Below, piece by piece: positions 35,101-43,700 of a DNA stretch of 64,000 nt. This DNA is from Herbidospora cretacea. GTDB taxonomy: Bacteria; Actinomycetota; Actinomycetes; Streptosporangiales; Streptosporangiaceae. The stretch covers positions 1 through 64,000 of the forward strand of contig NZ_BBXG01000014.1 in assembly GCF_001570605.1 (NCBI RefSeq), in the 5' to 3' direction. The first letter of the stretch is position 1. Every line of letters starts with the position of its first letter. The notes under the pieces were generated by a model. It saw nothing but the letters and a program-made list of their open reading frames with translations, was not told where the DNA came from and did no database searches. The translations under genes and the position numbers were made by a program.

Positions 35101-35802
35101 TCCACCGACGTCGCCTATCATCCGGACGGCGGAAGCCTGGTGACCGCCGCCCTGGGCTGGCACCGGTTCACGATCGACCCCGCCGGGAAGGGCGCGGAGT
35201 CGCCGTTCCTCCCCTTGGTCGCCACCGGGGTGGCGTACGCGCCGGACGGGCGGATGGTGGTGGCGACGAGCGGCTCCGGATTCCTGACCGGGTGGCCCCT
35301 GACCGGGCCGGACCTGGCCACCGAGACGCCCCGCTACCGGATCAAGACCGGACAGATCTCGGTCCTGGACGTGGCCTACAGCCCGGACGGGAAGGTGATC
35401 GCGACCGGAGGCGCCGACCGCACGGTGAAGTTGTGGGACGCGGCGACCGGCGCGGCCCTCGGCACGCTGCCCGGACATGCGGGGACGGTCGAGGTGGTGG
35501 CGTTCAGCCGGGACGGGCGGTGGCTGGCGTCGGCCGGGTCCGACCGCACGATCATCGTCAGGAATCTCCGGACCAGGGAGCCGGTGGCGGTGCTGAGCGG
35601 GCACGGGGCGCCGGTGCAGGGGCTGACGTTCACCGCCGACGGCGACCTGGTGTCCGGCGGGAACGACAGCCGGATCATCCGGTGGGCGCTCGATCCGGAG
35701 CGGGCCGCGGCGCGGATCTGCCGTGAGGTCGGGCACGGGCTCAGCCCGGCCCAGTGGGCGGACTACCTGGGCTCCACGCCGTACCAGGCGATCTGCGATT
35801 GA
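32113..35802 (+). CDS. HTH-nSTAND-WD40 repeat protein
   Basis: 1229 residues; ATG 32113 with GGAGG 6 nt upstream. Residues 15-80 form a XRE-like helix-turn-helix (RRLAQLAHYSASTLADAAKG). Residues about 100-480 form the nSTAND1 NTPase: CPYQGLMAFEPEHGEWFFGR, Walker A GVFGGSGSGKSSLL (139-147), Walker B LLVVDQFEETFTLC. A membrane helix, VAGVMAVLLVAALAAGGTAL, lies near 525-545. WD40 blades fill the rest (SPDGALIASAGSDRTVRLWD; SPDGKVIATGGADRTVKLWD; SRDGRWLASAGSDRTIIVRN). The order HTH, NTPase, membrane helix, propeller is a common actinomycete signalling architecture: the propeller senses, probably outside the membrane, and the NTPase oligomerises. The SARP gene starts 96 bp downstream, so the two may be functionally linked. 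Confidence 0.9.
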   Translation: MGRPERPLDPEAGPVQALAWHLRQLRDRTGRMSYRRLAQLAHYSASTLADAAKGDRLPSLEVTLAYVRALGGDEAEWRARWQAAAESDDHPDWPPETPCPYQGLMAFEPEHGEWFFGRDQPAARLRELAGRLPVVGVFGGSGSGKSSLLRAGLLGALAGDARWRTMLTTPTAHPLDALSGQVAKLSGKEVQQLREDPAALDIAVRGALAGASEDTRALLVVDQFEETFTLCPDEQERRQFVDALLDLAIGPGRRTTVVIGVRADFIGHLDPRLIAALSGEAQLLVGPPTAAELREIVLRPAARAGLTVDPDLLATVLADTATEPGALPLLSHALQETWRHRAGDRLSLAAYQKIGGVRGAIAQTAERVYAEMDVPRQHFVRRIFVRLTALGEGTEDTRRPVALAELEGVGDQAVLDRLAAARLVVVGEESAEVAHEALIRAWPRLHRWLTDDRANLLTHRRLTDAAHRWQDLRRDSGALYRGAQLAVAGAWAEENPAELNPLESDFLQASRGLERRRARLLTRVAGVMAVLLVAALAAGGTALQQGREAGRQQRIAVSHQVSLKALELLDTDADLAGLLAVIAYRLNPDAETKGGVISAAAAARRRIELNAGGPGVYDVAQDPSGTLLAAAGADGVVTLWDPARRAAVRTFTEHVQPGKAVLARRVAYSGDGGLLASFGREQGPAQTGLVVVREPSTGREVFRLSGDRMTNAMAISPDGVRLAFGTLNAEIEVWNLRDDTHQVLTGHRDPVGWLAFSQDGRLLVSTSGTEERPIVWDVATGDKRGTIPATSVHRVVFGSGHLLVTASDRLGVHLWDLDRNVEVNALPKLSPWAWDVSAPTGDRIALADENGSITIWDHAKNELLATYQDRTRAETLSLSLSRDGRRLVSAGLGGVIVVREPALPPFSGHSAAVNAVETSPDGALIASAGSDRTVRLWDGAGNQLDRLDGHPDHVEAIAFSQDGRRLAAVTRDHHVVLWDLTTRKKLVTLAYDGMGASTDVAYHPDGGSLVTAALGWHRFTIDPAGKGAESPFLPLVATGVAYAPDGRMVVATSGSGFLTGWPLTGPDLATETPRYRIKTGQISVLDVAYSPDGKVIATGGADRTVKLWDAATGAALGTLPGHAGTVEVVAFSRDGRWLASAGSDRTIIVRNLRTREPVAVLSGHGAPVQGLTFTADGDLVSGGNDSRIIRWALDPERAAARICREVGHGLSPAQWADYLGSTPYQAICD

Positions 35803-35812
35803 CCGGAGTTGA

Positions 35813-35842
35813 TTGTCCGATCCCCAGCGCTCTGCCGGACAA
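35813..35842. promoter_or_regulatory. Inverted repeat between the WD40 and SARP genes
   Basis: TTGTCCG (35813-35819) and CGGACAA (35836-35842) are perfect inverted 7-mers 16 bp apart, ending 56 bp before the SARP start. It may be an operator of the SARP promoter or a weak terminator; there is no T-run. Confidence 0.35.
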
Positions 35843-35898
35843 CTCGCTCACCTCGGAGACTTCCCTCGTATCCGGGTGTGCAGCGAGAGGTGCGTCTG

Positions 35899-37578
35899 AT
35901 GCGATTGGGAGTGCTCGGTCCGCTCGCCCTGACCGTCGAAGGCGAGGGGGTTCCGCTTCGCTCGGCCAAGCAGCGCATGCTGCTCGCCACGCTGGCGGCC
36001 CATTCCGGCCGGAGCGTGTCCGGCCGGTGTCTGATGGAGACACTGTGGGATTCGCCGCCGGTGTCGGCGGGCGACAACCTGCGGTTGTACCTCCACTATC
36101 TGCGCCGCGCTCTCGGCGATCGTGACCGCATCATCAGCGAGCCCGCCGGTCACCGCCTGGTCGTAGGGCCGGGCGAGGTGGACGTGGAGGTGTTCGAGGG
36201 CCTCGTCCGCCAGGCGGACCTCGATCTGGCCGGCGGACGGCTGGCTGAGGCCAGCGAGGCGTACGGCAGGGCGCTGGCGCTGTGGCGCGGCCCCGCCTAC
36301 GGCGACTTGGCGGACCTGCCCCTCGTACGGCCGAGCGTGCTCCGCCTGGAGGAGGCCCGGCTGCGGGCCACCGAGCAGCGCATCACCGCCGACCTGGGGC
36401 TGGGCCGTCACGCCGACCTCGTCACCGAGCTCACCGCCCTGGTCGCCGGCCACCCGCTGCGGGAGCGGCTGCGCGCCCACCTGATGCTCGCGCTGCACCG
36501 GTCCGGCCGCCGGGCCGACGCCCTGGGCGTCTACCGGGAGGGCCGCCGGAGCCTCGTGCGTGAGCTGGGCCTGGAGCCCGGGCCCGAGCTCAGGGCGCTG
36601 CACGAGTCGATCCTCCGCGAGGACGCCGCGGACGACAGGCTGAGGGCGGGTGCGCCGGTGCGGATGTGCCATCCGGTTCGTGACGCGGGCGCCACGACGG
36701 TCCGTGAGGTGAGATTCGGTCTCCTCGGGCCGGTCGAGGTGTGGTGCGGCGGCCAGGCCGTGCCCGTCGGCGGGCCACGGGAGCGCAAGGGGCTGGCGGC
36801 GCTGCTGGCGCGGCCCGGCAGCCTGGTGACGGTGGCGCAGCTGACCCGGGCGTTGTGGGCGGGGGATCCGCCCGCGACGGCCCAGGCGCAGGTGCGCACC
36901 GTGATGAGCAGGTTGCGCCGGAATCTGGAGCCGGTGACCGGAGCGACGCTGATCGCCCGAGGTGAGGCCGGGTTCACGCTGGACACCGCCGGGGTCGAGC
37001 TGGATCTGTGGGAGTTCCGGCGGTGGTCGGAGCAGGGCTTCTCGCTGGCCGGCCAGGGCCGGACGAGCGAGGCGGTGGACCTGCTCCGCCAGGCGCTCGC
37101 CCTGTGGCGGGGCCCGGCGTTCGGCGGGCTGCGGTCGCCGCTGCTGACGGCCGCCGCGCAACGGCTCGACGAGGAGCGCCTGCGGTGCCGAGAGCGGAGC
37201 CTGGAGCTGGAGCTCCGCCTCGGGCGCTACTCCGAGGTCAGCGCCGAGCTGGGCGAGCTGGTCGGTGAGCATCCGCTCCGGGAGCGGCTGGTCGAGTTGT
37301 GGATGAAGGCGTTGTGCCTGGCGGGGCGGCGGCACGACGCGCTGGACGCCTACGCGGCCGTGCGGGCCCTGCTGGTCGAGCGGACCGGGCTCGACCCGAG
37401 CCCGGCCCTGCGGAACCTGCACTCGGCGATCCTCCGCGAGGACCCCGGGCTGACCGCCAGGCCGGGGAAGACGCCCGCCGCCCGGCCTTGGCAGCCCAAG
37501 GTCAGCTGTTCTGGATCGCCCCGGCACCGCTGTTCCGGGTGTTCACACAGACAGCGAAATATCTTCCGTAGAGGTTAG
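35899..37578 (+). CDS. Duplicated SARP-type transcriptional activator
   Basis: 559 residues from ATG 35899 (MRLGVLGPLALTVEGEGVPL), GAGAGG 8 nt upstream. Two complete SARP units lie in tandem. The first has an OmpR-like winged helix (about 1-95: RLYLHYLRRALGDRDRIISE) and a BTAD helical domain (95-240: HPLRERLRAHLMLALHRSGR). The second has a winged helix (about 275-365: EVRFGLLGPVEVWCGGQAVP, TVMSRLRRNLEPVTG) and a second BTAD (EHPLRERLVELWMKALCLAG). The usual SARP has one such unit of about 260 residues, or one unit followed by ATPase and TPR. The last 25 residues lie in sequence shared antisense with the secreted-protein gene and look unlike a BTAD tail. SARPs bind heptamer direct repeats upstream of biosynthetic genes; no such cluster is in the window. 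Confidence 0.85.
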   Translation: MRLGVLGPLALTVEGEGVPLRSAKQRMLLATLAAHSGRSVSGRCLMETLWDSPPVSAGDNLRLYLHYLRRALGDRDRIISEPAGHRLVVGPGEVDVEVFEGLVRQADLDLAGGRLAEASEAYGRALALWRGPAYGDLADLPLVRPSVLRLEEARLRATEQRITADLGLGRHADLVTELTALVAGHPLRERLRAHLMLALHRSGRRADALGVYREGRRSLVRELGLEPGPELRALHESILREDAADDRLRAGAPVRMCHPVRDAGATTVREVRFGLLGPVEVWCGGQAVPVGGPRERKGLAALLARPGSLVTVAQLTRALWAGDPPATAQAQVRTVMSRLRRNLEPVTGATLIARGEAGFTLDTAGVELDLWEFRRWSEQGFSLAGQGRTSEAVDLLRQALALWRGPAFGGLRSPLLTAAAQRLDEERLRCRERSLELELRLGRYSEVSAELGELVGEHPLRERLVELWMKALCLAGRRHDALDAYAAVRALLVERTGLDPSPALRNLHSAILREDPGLTARPGKTPAARPWQPKVSCSGSPRHRCSGCSHRQRNIFRRG

Positions 37579-37870
37579 GGATTTTGATGCTTCTCGGCTG
37601 GTCGCGATAACCCCGGCTGAGTGAGCCCTCCGCGATACCGGAATAGGCGTCGTGGACGGTGCAGCTGACCGTTCCCGCGTCCGGGGGCGCGACCGAGAGA
37701 ACGATGAAATGCCCGGAGGCGTTGGCGGGGATGGTGCCGGTCTGGCAGCTGAGGTAGGTGATCGCGCAGCTGCTGGAGGCCGCCGAGGCCGGGGCGACCG
37801 CCGTGGTCACGAGCGCGGCGCTCATGGTGAGTCCGAGGGTGAGCGCTCTGATCGGTCTGAGATTCCGCAT
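37502..37870 (-). CDS. Small secreted protein
   Basis: 122 residues from ATG 37870. A Sec signal peptide (ALTLGLTMSAALVTTAVAPA, cleavage probably after ASA at about 31) leads to a small beta-rich mature domain with four Cys: SSSCAITYLSCQTGTIPANA, TVSCTVHDAYSGIAEG and YFAVCVNTRNSGAG, probably two disulfides. The 3' end overlaps the convergent SARP gene by 77 bp. The upstream 37871-38058 is relatively A+T-rich and must also contain the promoter of the rightward DNRLRE gene. Function unknown. Confidence 0.75.
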   Translation of the reverse strand: MRNLRPIRALTLGLTMSAALVTTAVAPASAASSSCAITYLSCQTGTIPANASGHFIVLSVAPPDAGTVSCTVHDAYSGIAEGSLSRGYRDQPRSIKIPNLYGRYFAVCVNTRNSGAGAIQNS

Positions 37871-38058
37871 GGAAAATGCTCCAATTCCCTGACGGTGGGG
37901 ATTTCTCGAAGATATAGGGCGGGGCGTATCGGATGGATATCCGTTTTGTATTCACGCCCATGTACGCCGGATATACGGAGATATAGCGAGGGTTCGCGAT
38001 AGTTGCGTCGGTGCGGCCATTTTCTGGCGCACGTTCGCTCTCGAACACGGAGTTGTCG

Positions 38059-40770
38059 ATGCCCCCCATGAGACTGCCGACTCGCGTCGGTGTTGTGCTC
38101 GGCTTACTTCTGACCGGATTGACGGCCACGCCCGCCGAAGCCGCCGTACGGGCGGAGCCCTCGTGCGCGCCGGAGGCGGTCACCGGTGCGCTGGCCGCGG
38201 TGGAGGCCGCCCGTTGCGGCGGCAGAATCGAGGACCTGTCGCTCCGGACGGAGACAGGACAGGTCTTCGCCAACCCCGACGGCACGCTGACCTCGGTTCA
38301 GACGATCATCCCCGTACGGGCCAGGACTGCCGGCGGCTGGCGGCCGATCGACACCTCACTTCGCTTCGACGCCGACGGCGCCGTGATCCCGGGGGCGATC
38401 ACGGCGCAGGTGCGGTTCTCCGGAGGGGGTTCCGCGCCGCTGGTCACGCTCGGCGAACGTGACACCCGGATCCGGCTGAAGTCGCCCTGGCTGCTGCCCA
38501 AGCCGGTCCTGAGCGGCGACACCGCCACCTACCCGGAGGTCCTGCCGGGCGTGGATCTCCAGCTACGCGCCGAGCGGGATGGATTCTCCCAGCTGCTGGT
38601 GGTCAAGAACGCCCAGGCGGCGGCCAACCCCGCGCTGGCCCGGCTCCGGTTCGGGGTGGACGCGGAGAACGGCACGGTCCGCAAGCGCGACGGCGTGCTG
38701 GAGGTGGTGGACTCCGCGGGCAAGCAGCTGTTCCAGTCCGGCTCCGCCCTGATGTGGGACTCCGGCGCGGCGCCGACCGGCACCGACATGACCGGCGCGA
38801 ACGCCGTGCGGCACCGCGTCGAGAAGATGGAGACGACGGCCGGCGCCACCGAGTTCACGGTCACCCCGGTCGCGGAGATGCTCCGCGCCAAGGACGTGAA
38901 GTACCCCCTGTACATCGACCCGACCTTCAGCAAGCCCTCGCCGACCTACTGGACGCACGTGACGAGCTGCGACAAGAGCGGCTCGTACTTCACCCAGTAC
39001 CGATCGGACATGCGCGTCGGGAGGAAGTGGAACGAGAGCTGCGTCTGGCGGACGTTCATGCAGTTCGACATCGGCGAGATGAACGGCGCGAAGATCCATA
39101 GCGCGATCTTCAAGGTGACGGCCAACCATGTGGCCGCCTGCGCCGGCTACAAGACGCAACTGTGGCAGACGCGGCACATCAGCAACTTCTACTCCTACAC
39201 CTGGAACACGGCCGCCGACGACTACCTGGGGCACATCGAAACCCAGACCTTCAAGTCCAACGAGGCCAGCTGCCCGAGCCCCAACCAGCAGAAGATCTTC
39301 GATGAGGCCGGCACGGTCCTGGACGCCAAGCTCCAGGCCCTGGCGAACAGCAACAGCGACTCGCTGACGCTGGGCCTGAGGTCGAACAACGAGGACGACG
39401 AATACGGCTGGTCGTATTTCGTGCCGGGCAGCGCGGCCCTGGTCGTGACCTACAACCACACCCCGGCCGCGCCTGCCGCACTGCAGATCGCCGGCGACTG
39501 CGGCTTCTCCTGCGCCGCGTCCGGCGCGCAGATCCGGTCGGGGCAGCCGACGCTGCAGGCCACCCCCCAGGATCCCGACGGGGGCACCCTCAGCAGGGTC
39601 GAGTTCGAGGTGTACGACCAGGCCACCCGCGCCGTCCAGAAGGCGGCGTCGGGCACCACGGTCACCAACAGGGCCGCCGGCCAGGCCGCGTCCTGGCAGG
39701 TGCCGACCAACCTGCCCGAAGGCGTCTACTCGTGGCGGGTGCGCGGCTGTGACGCCTACCTCTGCGGCGCCTACTCCGCATGGTTCGACTTCACGGTGGA
39801 CACGACGCCGCCGACCGATCTGACGGTGTCCTCGACCGCGTACCCGCCCAAGTCCTCGGGCATCTGGAGCGGCGGGGTCGGCCAGGCGGCGGCATTCACC
39901 GCCGGCGCGTCCGGCGCCTCGAAGGTCGAGTTCACTCTCAACGGCGTGAACAAGGGCTGGTTCGACGCGCCCGGTGGCTCCTGGACCGGCACCCTGACCC
40001 CCGACCGGGAGGGGCCGAACGTCCTGACCGTGAAAGCCGCCGACGCGGCGGGGAACACGACCGCGAGCGCGGCCACCTACGAGTTCCTGGTGCGACCGGC
40101 CCTCACCAAATCCTGGGCCTGGGGCTTCGACGAGGCCGGCGGCGGCACGGCGGCCTCGGTCCCGGCCGACCGCCCGCTCACCGTCGCCGGGACGGCGGCC
40201 CGCACGGCCGGGCGGGCCGGCACCAACGCGGCCGCGCTGGACGGCGGCACCGCGTGGACCACGACCACTCCGGTGCTCGACTCGAAGACCGCCTTCACCG
40301 TGACCGCCTGGGTGAAGCTGACGAGCACGGCGGTGTCCGGCCCCGTCACCGCCGTGTCGGCCGACGGCCCCACCGGCTCGGGGTTCCGCCTCCAGTACCG
40401 GACCGACCTTGACCTGAACGCTGACGCGGTCACCGACCCCGCCTGGTGCTTCACGATGACGGCCGGGGACGGGGGCGCCGAGAGCAGGGCCTGCTCGACC
40501 GAGTCCGTCGGCACCGGCTGGGTGCACCTCGCCGGGGTCCACGATCAGGCCGGCGGCAAGCTCCGCCTCTACGTGAACGGCGACAACTTCGACGGCACCG
40601 ACCTGGTGTCGTACACCGGCGGCTGGTCGGCGAACAACGGCTGGGCGGTCGGCCGGGCGAAGCAGTCGGGCGCCGCGGCGCAGTTCTGGCCGGGCGCGAT
40701 CGACCGCGTGGCCGCCTACCAGCGCGCCCTCACCCAGGGCGAGATCAACTCCGACGGATCACAGGCGTAG
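38059..40770 (+). CDS. Secreted DNRLRE-LamG protein
   Basis: 903 residues from ATG 38059 (GGAG 6 nt upstream); ATG 38068 is also possible. The signal peptide VGVVLGLLLTGLTATPAEA is followed by a region shared with the pseudogene at 8395-10708 (FANPDGTLTSVQTI, WRPIDTSLRFD). Then come a DNRLRE domain (YFTQYRSDMRVGRKWNESCV, WRTFMQFDIGEMNGAKIHSA), Ig-like segments (TPPTDLTVSSTAYP) and a C-terminal LamG/concanavalin-like domain (AFTVTAWVKLTSTAVSG, GKLRLYVNGDNFDGTDLVSY). The protein should be exported and bind cell-surface polymers. It ends 8 bp before the Rhs gene, so the two are translated together. DNRLRE-Rhs pairs are common in this family and probably form one extracellular complex. Confidence 0.85.
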   Translation: MPPMRLPTRVGVVLGLLLTGLTATPAEAAVRAEPSCAPEAVTGALAAVEAARCGGRIEDLSLRTETGQVFANPDGTLTSVQTIIPVRARTAGGWRPIDTSLRFDADGAVIPGAITAQVRFSGGGSAPLVTLGERDTRIRLKSPWLLPKPVLSGDTATYPEVLPGVDLQLRAERDGFSQLLVVKNAQAAANPALARLRFGVDAENGTVRKRDGVLEVVDSAGKQLFQSGSALMWDSGAAPTGTDMTGANAVRHRVEKMETTAGATEFTVTPVAEMLRAKDVKYPLYIDPTFSKPSPTYWTHVTSCDKSGSYFTQYRSDMRVGRKWNESCVWRTFMQFDIGEMNGAKIHSAIFKVTANHVAACAGYKTQLWQTRHISNFYSYTWNTAADDYLGHIETQTFKSNEASCPSPNQQKIFDEAGTVLDAKLQALANSNSDSLTLGLRSNNEDDEYGWSYFVPGSAALVVTYNHTPAAPAALQIAGDCGFSCAASGAQIRSGQPTLQATPQDPDGGTLSRVEFEVYDQATRAVQKAASGTTVTNRAAGQAASWQVPTNLPEGVYSWRVRGCDAYLCGAYSAWFDFTVDTTPPTDLTVSSTAYPPKSSGIWSGGVGQAAAFTAGASGASKVEFTLNGVNKGWFDAPGGSWTGTLTPDREGPNVLTVKAADAAGNTTASAATYEFLVRPALTKSWAWGFDEAGGGTAASVPADRPLTVAGTAARTAGRAGTNAAALDGGTAWTTTTPVLDSKTAFTVTAWVKLTSTAVSGPVTAVSADGPTGSGFRLQYRTDLDLNADAVTDPAWCFTMTAGDGGAESRACSTESVGTGWVHLAGVHDQAGGKLRLYVNGDNFDGTDLVSYTGGWSANNGWAVGRAKQSGAAAQFWPGAIDRVAAYQRALTQGEINSDGSQA

Positions 40771-40778
40771 GGGCAGGC

Positions 40779-43700
40779 ATGAGACGAATCCTGGCGATAA
40801 CCACTGCCTTGATGGTCACGCTCCCGCTCATGGGCGCGGAGTCGCTGGCCGCCGCACCCCAGTGGAGTCCGCCCGTCCCCACGGACGTGGTGAACATTCC
40901 GGTCAGGGACCTGAAGGGCGGCACCGCCCCGAAGGTCGCCGAGCCGCCCAGGGCGGGTGCCCCTGACGTGTCCTGGCCCGCGCCCACCGCCACCGTGGTG
41001 GACCTGGCGGCCACCGGGCGGAAGCCGGTCCGGGCAGCCGTCTCGCCGGTGTGGGTCGGTCCGGGGGGGGCCGCCGCCCGGGTGGACAAGGTCGGGGTGC
41101 GGGTGCACGACCGTGCGACGACGGCGAAGGCCGGCGTCTCCGGGGTGCTCCTCAGCGTGTCGCGGGCGGACGGCATCGCGACGGACACCGGTTCGGACAC
41201 CGGTTCGGACACCGTCTCCGTCTCCGTCGACTACTCGGGCTTCGGCTCCGCCTACGGAGGCGACTGGGCCTCCCGGCTCCGTCTGGTCGAACTGCCGCCC
41301 TGCGCGCTGATCGCGCCGGGCACCAAGGGCTGCGGCCTGGACGCCGCCAAACCGGTGAACTCCAGGAACGAGTCGGCCTCTCGCTCCCTCGCCGCCGACG
41401 TCACGCTCCCCGCCGGCGGCGAGCCGATGCTGCTGGCCGCGACCGCCGATGCCTCCGGCGGCAACGGCGACTACACGGCCACCTCGCTGTCGCCCGCCGG
41501 CACCTGGCAGGTGTCGCAGCAGACCGGCGGCTTCGCCTGGTCCTACCCGCTGCGGATGCCGCCCGGCGTGGGCGGGCCGGTGCCGTCGCTGGCGCTGGCG
41601 TACTCCTCGCAGGCGGTGGACGGCCGGACCGGGGGGACCAACACGCAGGGCTCGTGGATCGGCGACGGGTGGGATCTGTGGCCCGGGTACGTCGAGCGCA
41701 CGTACCAGTCCTGCGCCAAGGACACCGAGGCGGTCGGCGGGAAGGACCCGAACAACGCCGGGAACAAGACCGGTGACCAGTGCTGGTGGAAGGCCAACGC
41801 GACGATGTCGCTGAACGGCCGGGGCACCGAGCTGATCGACGTCGGCGGCGGGCGCTGGAAGGGCGTCTCCGACGACGGCTCCAGGATCGAGCTGATCAAG
41901 GACACCTCCGTCGGCAACGGCGACCAGGACGGCGAGTACTGGAAGGTGACCACGCTCGACGGCGTCCAGTACTTCTTCGGCAGCCGCGCGGCCGCCCAGT
42001 CCACCTGGACCACCCAGGTGTACGGCAACCACCCGGGCGAGCCCGGCTACGCCTCCGGTGACTTCGCCGGTTCCCGGCGCACCCAGGCGTGGCGGTGGAA
42101 CCTCGACAAGGTGGCAGACCCGCACGGCAACACGATGACCCTGTCGTACGGGCGGGAGGCCGGCGCGTACGGCCGCGAGAACGACCCGGACAAGCGCACC
42201 GCCTACGACCGGGGCGGCTGGCTCTCCAAGATCGAGTACGGCTCCCGGACCGACCAGGCCCAGCCCGCCGCCCAGGTCCTCTTCGACGTGGCCGACCGGT
42301 GCCTGCCCGGAGCGACCTGCTTCGACACGGCCCAGAAGGCGGTCCCCGCGTCCTGGCCGGACGTCCCGTGGGATCAGTACTGCCGGTCGGGCGCGCGGTG
42401 CACCGAGCAGCTCGCGCCCACTTTCTGGACCCAGAAGCGGCTGAGCGCGATCCGTGCCCAGGTATGGGACGCCGGGCAGTACCGCACGGTCGAGACCTGG
42501 ACACTCCGCCACTCCTACCTCAACGCCGGATCCAGCCAGGGCGAAGGCGTGCCGATGTGGCTGGAAGGGATCACCCGGACCGGTTCGGGCATCAAGGGCG
42601 GAGCCACCGAGACCTACCCGGAGATCGTGTTCTCGCCCGGCGCCGATCCCTTCCCCAACCGGGTGGACGGTCCCGCCGACGGGCGCACCGCGCTCAACCG
42701 GTTCCGGATCGTCTCGATCACCACCGAGTCGGGCGCCCAGATCGCCGTCACCTACCTCCCCGGCGACTGCACCCGGTCGAGCCTGCCGATCCCGCACACC
42801 AACGGCAGACGCTGCATGCCGCAGTACTACTCCCCCGACGACACCGAACCGACCCTCGACTGGTTCCACAAGTACGTCGTCGACCGCGTGGACGTCTACG
42901 ACAACACCGGAGGCTTCACCCACGAGCAGACCAACTACGACTACCTGGACGCCCCCGCCTGGCACTACGACGACTCGGAGCTGATCGAGGAGAGGAAACG
43001 CACCTGGGGCCAGTGGCGCGGCTACGGCCGGGTGCGGGTGCGCACCGGCGTGGAGAGCGGCCCGCAGTCGGCCACCGAGTACCGCTACTTCCGCGGCATG
43101 GACGGCGACAAGCAGCTGACCGGCACCCGCGACGTCTGGGTGAAGGACTCGCTGGACGGCACCGGCGACCCGCACTCCAAGGCGATCGAGGATCACGAGG
43201 CGCTGTCCGGCAATCTCCGCGAGCAGATCACCCATGACGGGCCGGACGGCGTCTGGCTGAGCGGGTCCCTGGTCGAGCCCTCCTACACCCAGACCGGCGT
43301 CAACGCCCAGGGCGGGCCCCTCAAGGCCTACCGGACGCACGACGCGACCACGTACAGCCGCACCCACCTGACCTGGAACGGCACCACCCGGTGGACCCGC
43401 GCCGAGACCAAGGTCAACGCCGACAACCTGCCGGTCGAGGTGAACGACCTCGGCGACGAGGCCACCGCGGCGGACGACCAGTGCACCAAGAGCACCTACC
43501 TGATCAACGACGGCCTCTGGATGCGCGACAGGGTGTCCGCCGTCAACACCTACGGGGTCGCCTGCACGGCCACTCCCGCGGTGCCCGGCGACGTGGTGTC
43601 CATGACCCGCAGCTACTTCGACGACCCCGCCAAACCCTTCGGCACCGCGCCCGTCCGGGGCCTGGTGGTGAAGACGGACGAGGTCGGCTCCTGGTCGGGC

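Noticed and set aside
31963..35736. 1257-codon reverse-strand frame opposite the nSTAND-WD40 gene
   Set aside because: It is a shadow of a G+C-rich gene: the forward frame has NTPase motifs and WD40 blades, the reverse one only low-complexity Arg/Gly/Pro/Val sequence.
35813..35842. Rho-independent terminator after the WD40 gene
   Set aside because: Only 7-bp arms with a 16-nt loop and no T-run; kept as a possible operator at low confidence instead.
35848..37527. 559-codon reverse frame opposite the SARP gene
   Set aside because: Same length as the real gene by frame coincidence; Gln/Pro/Arg-rich and without motifs.
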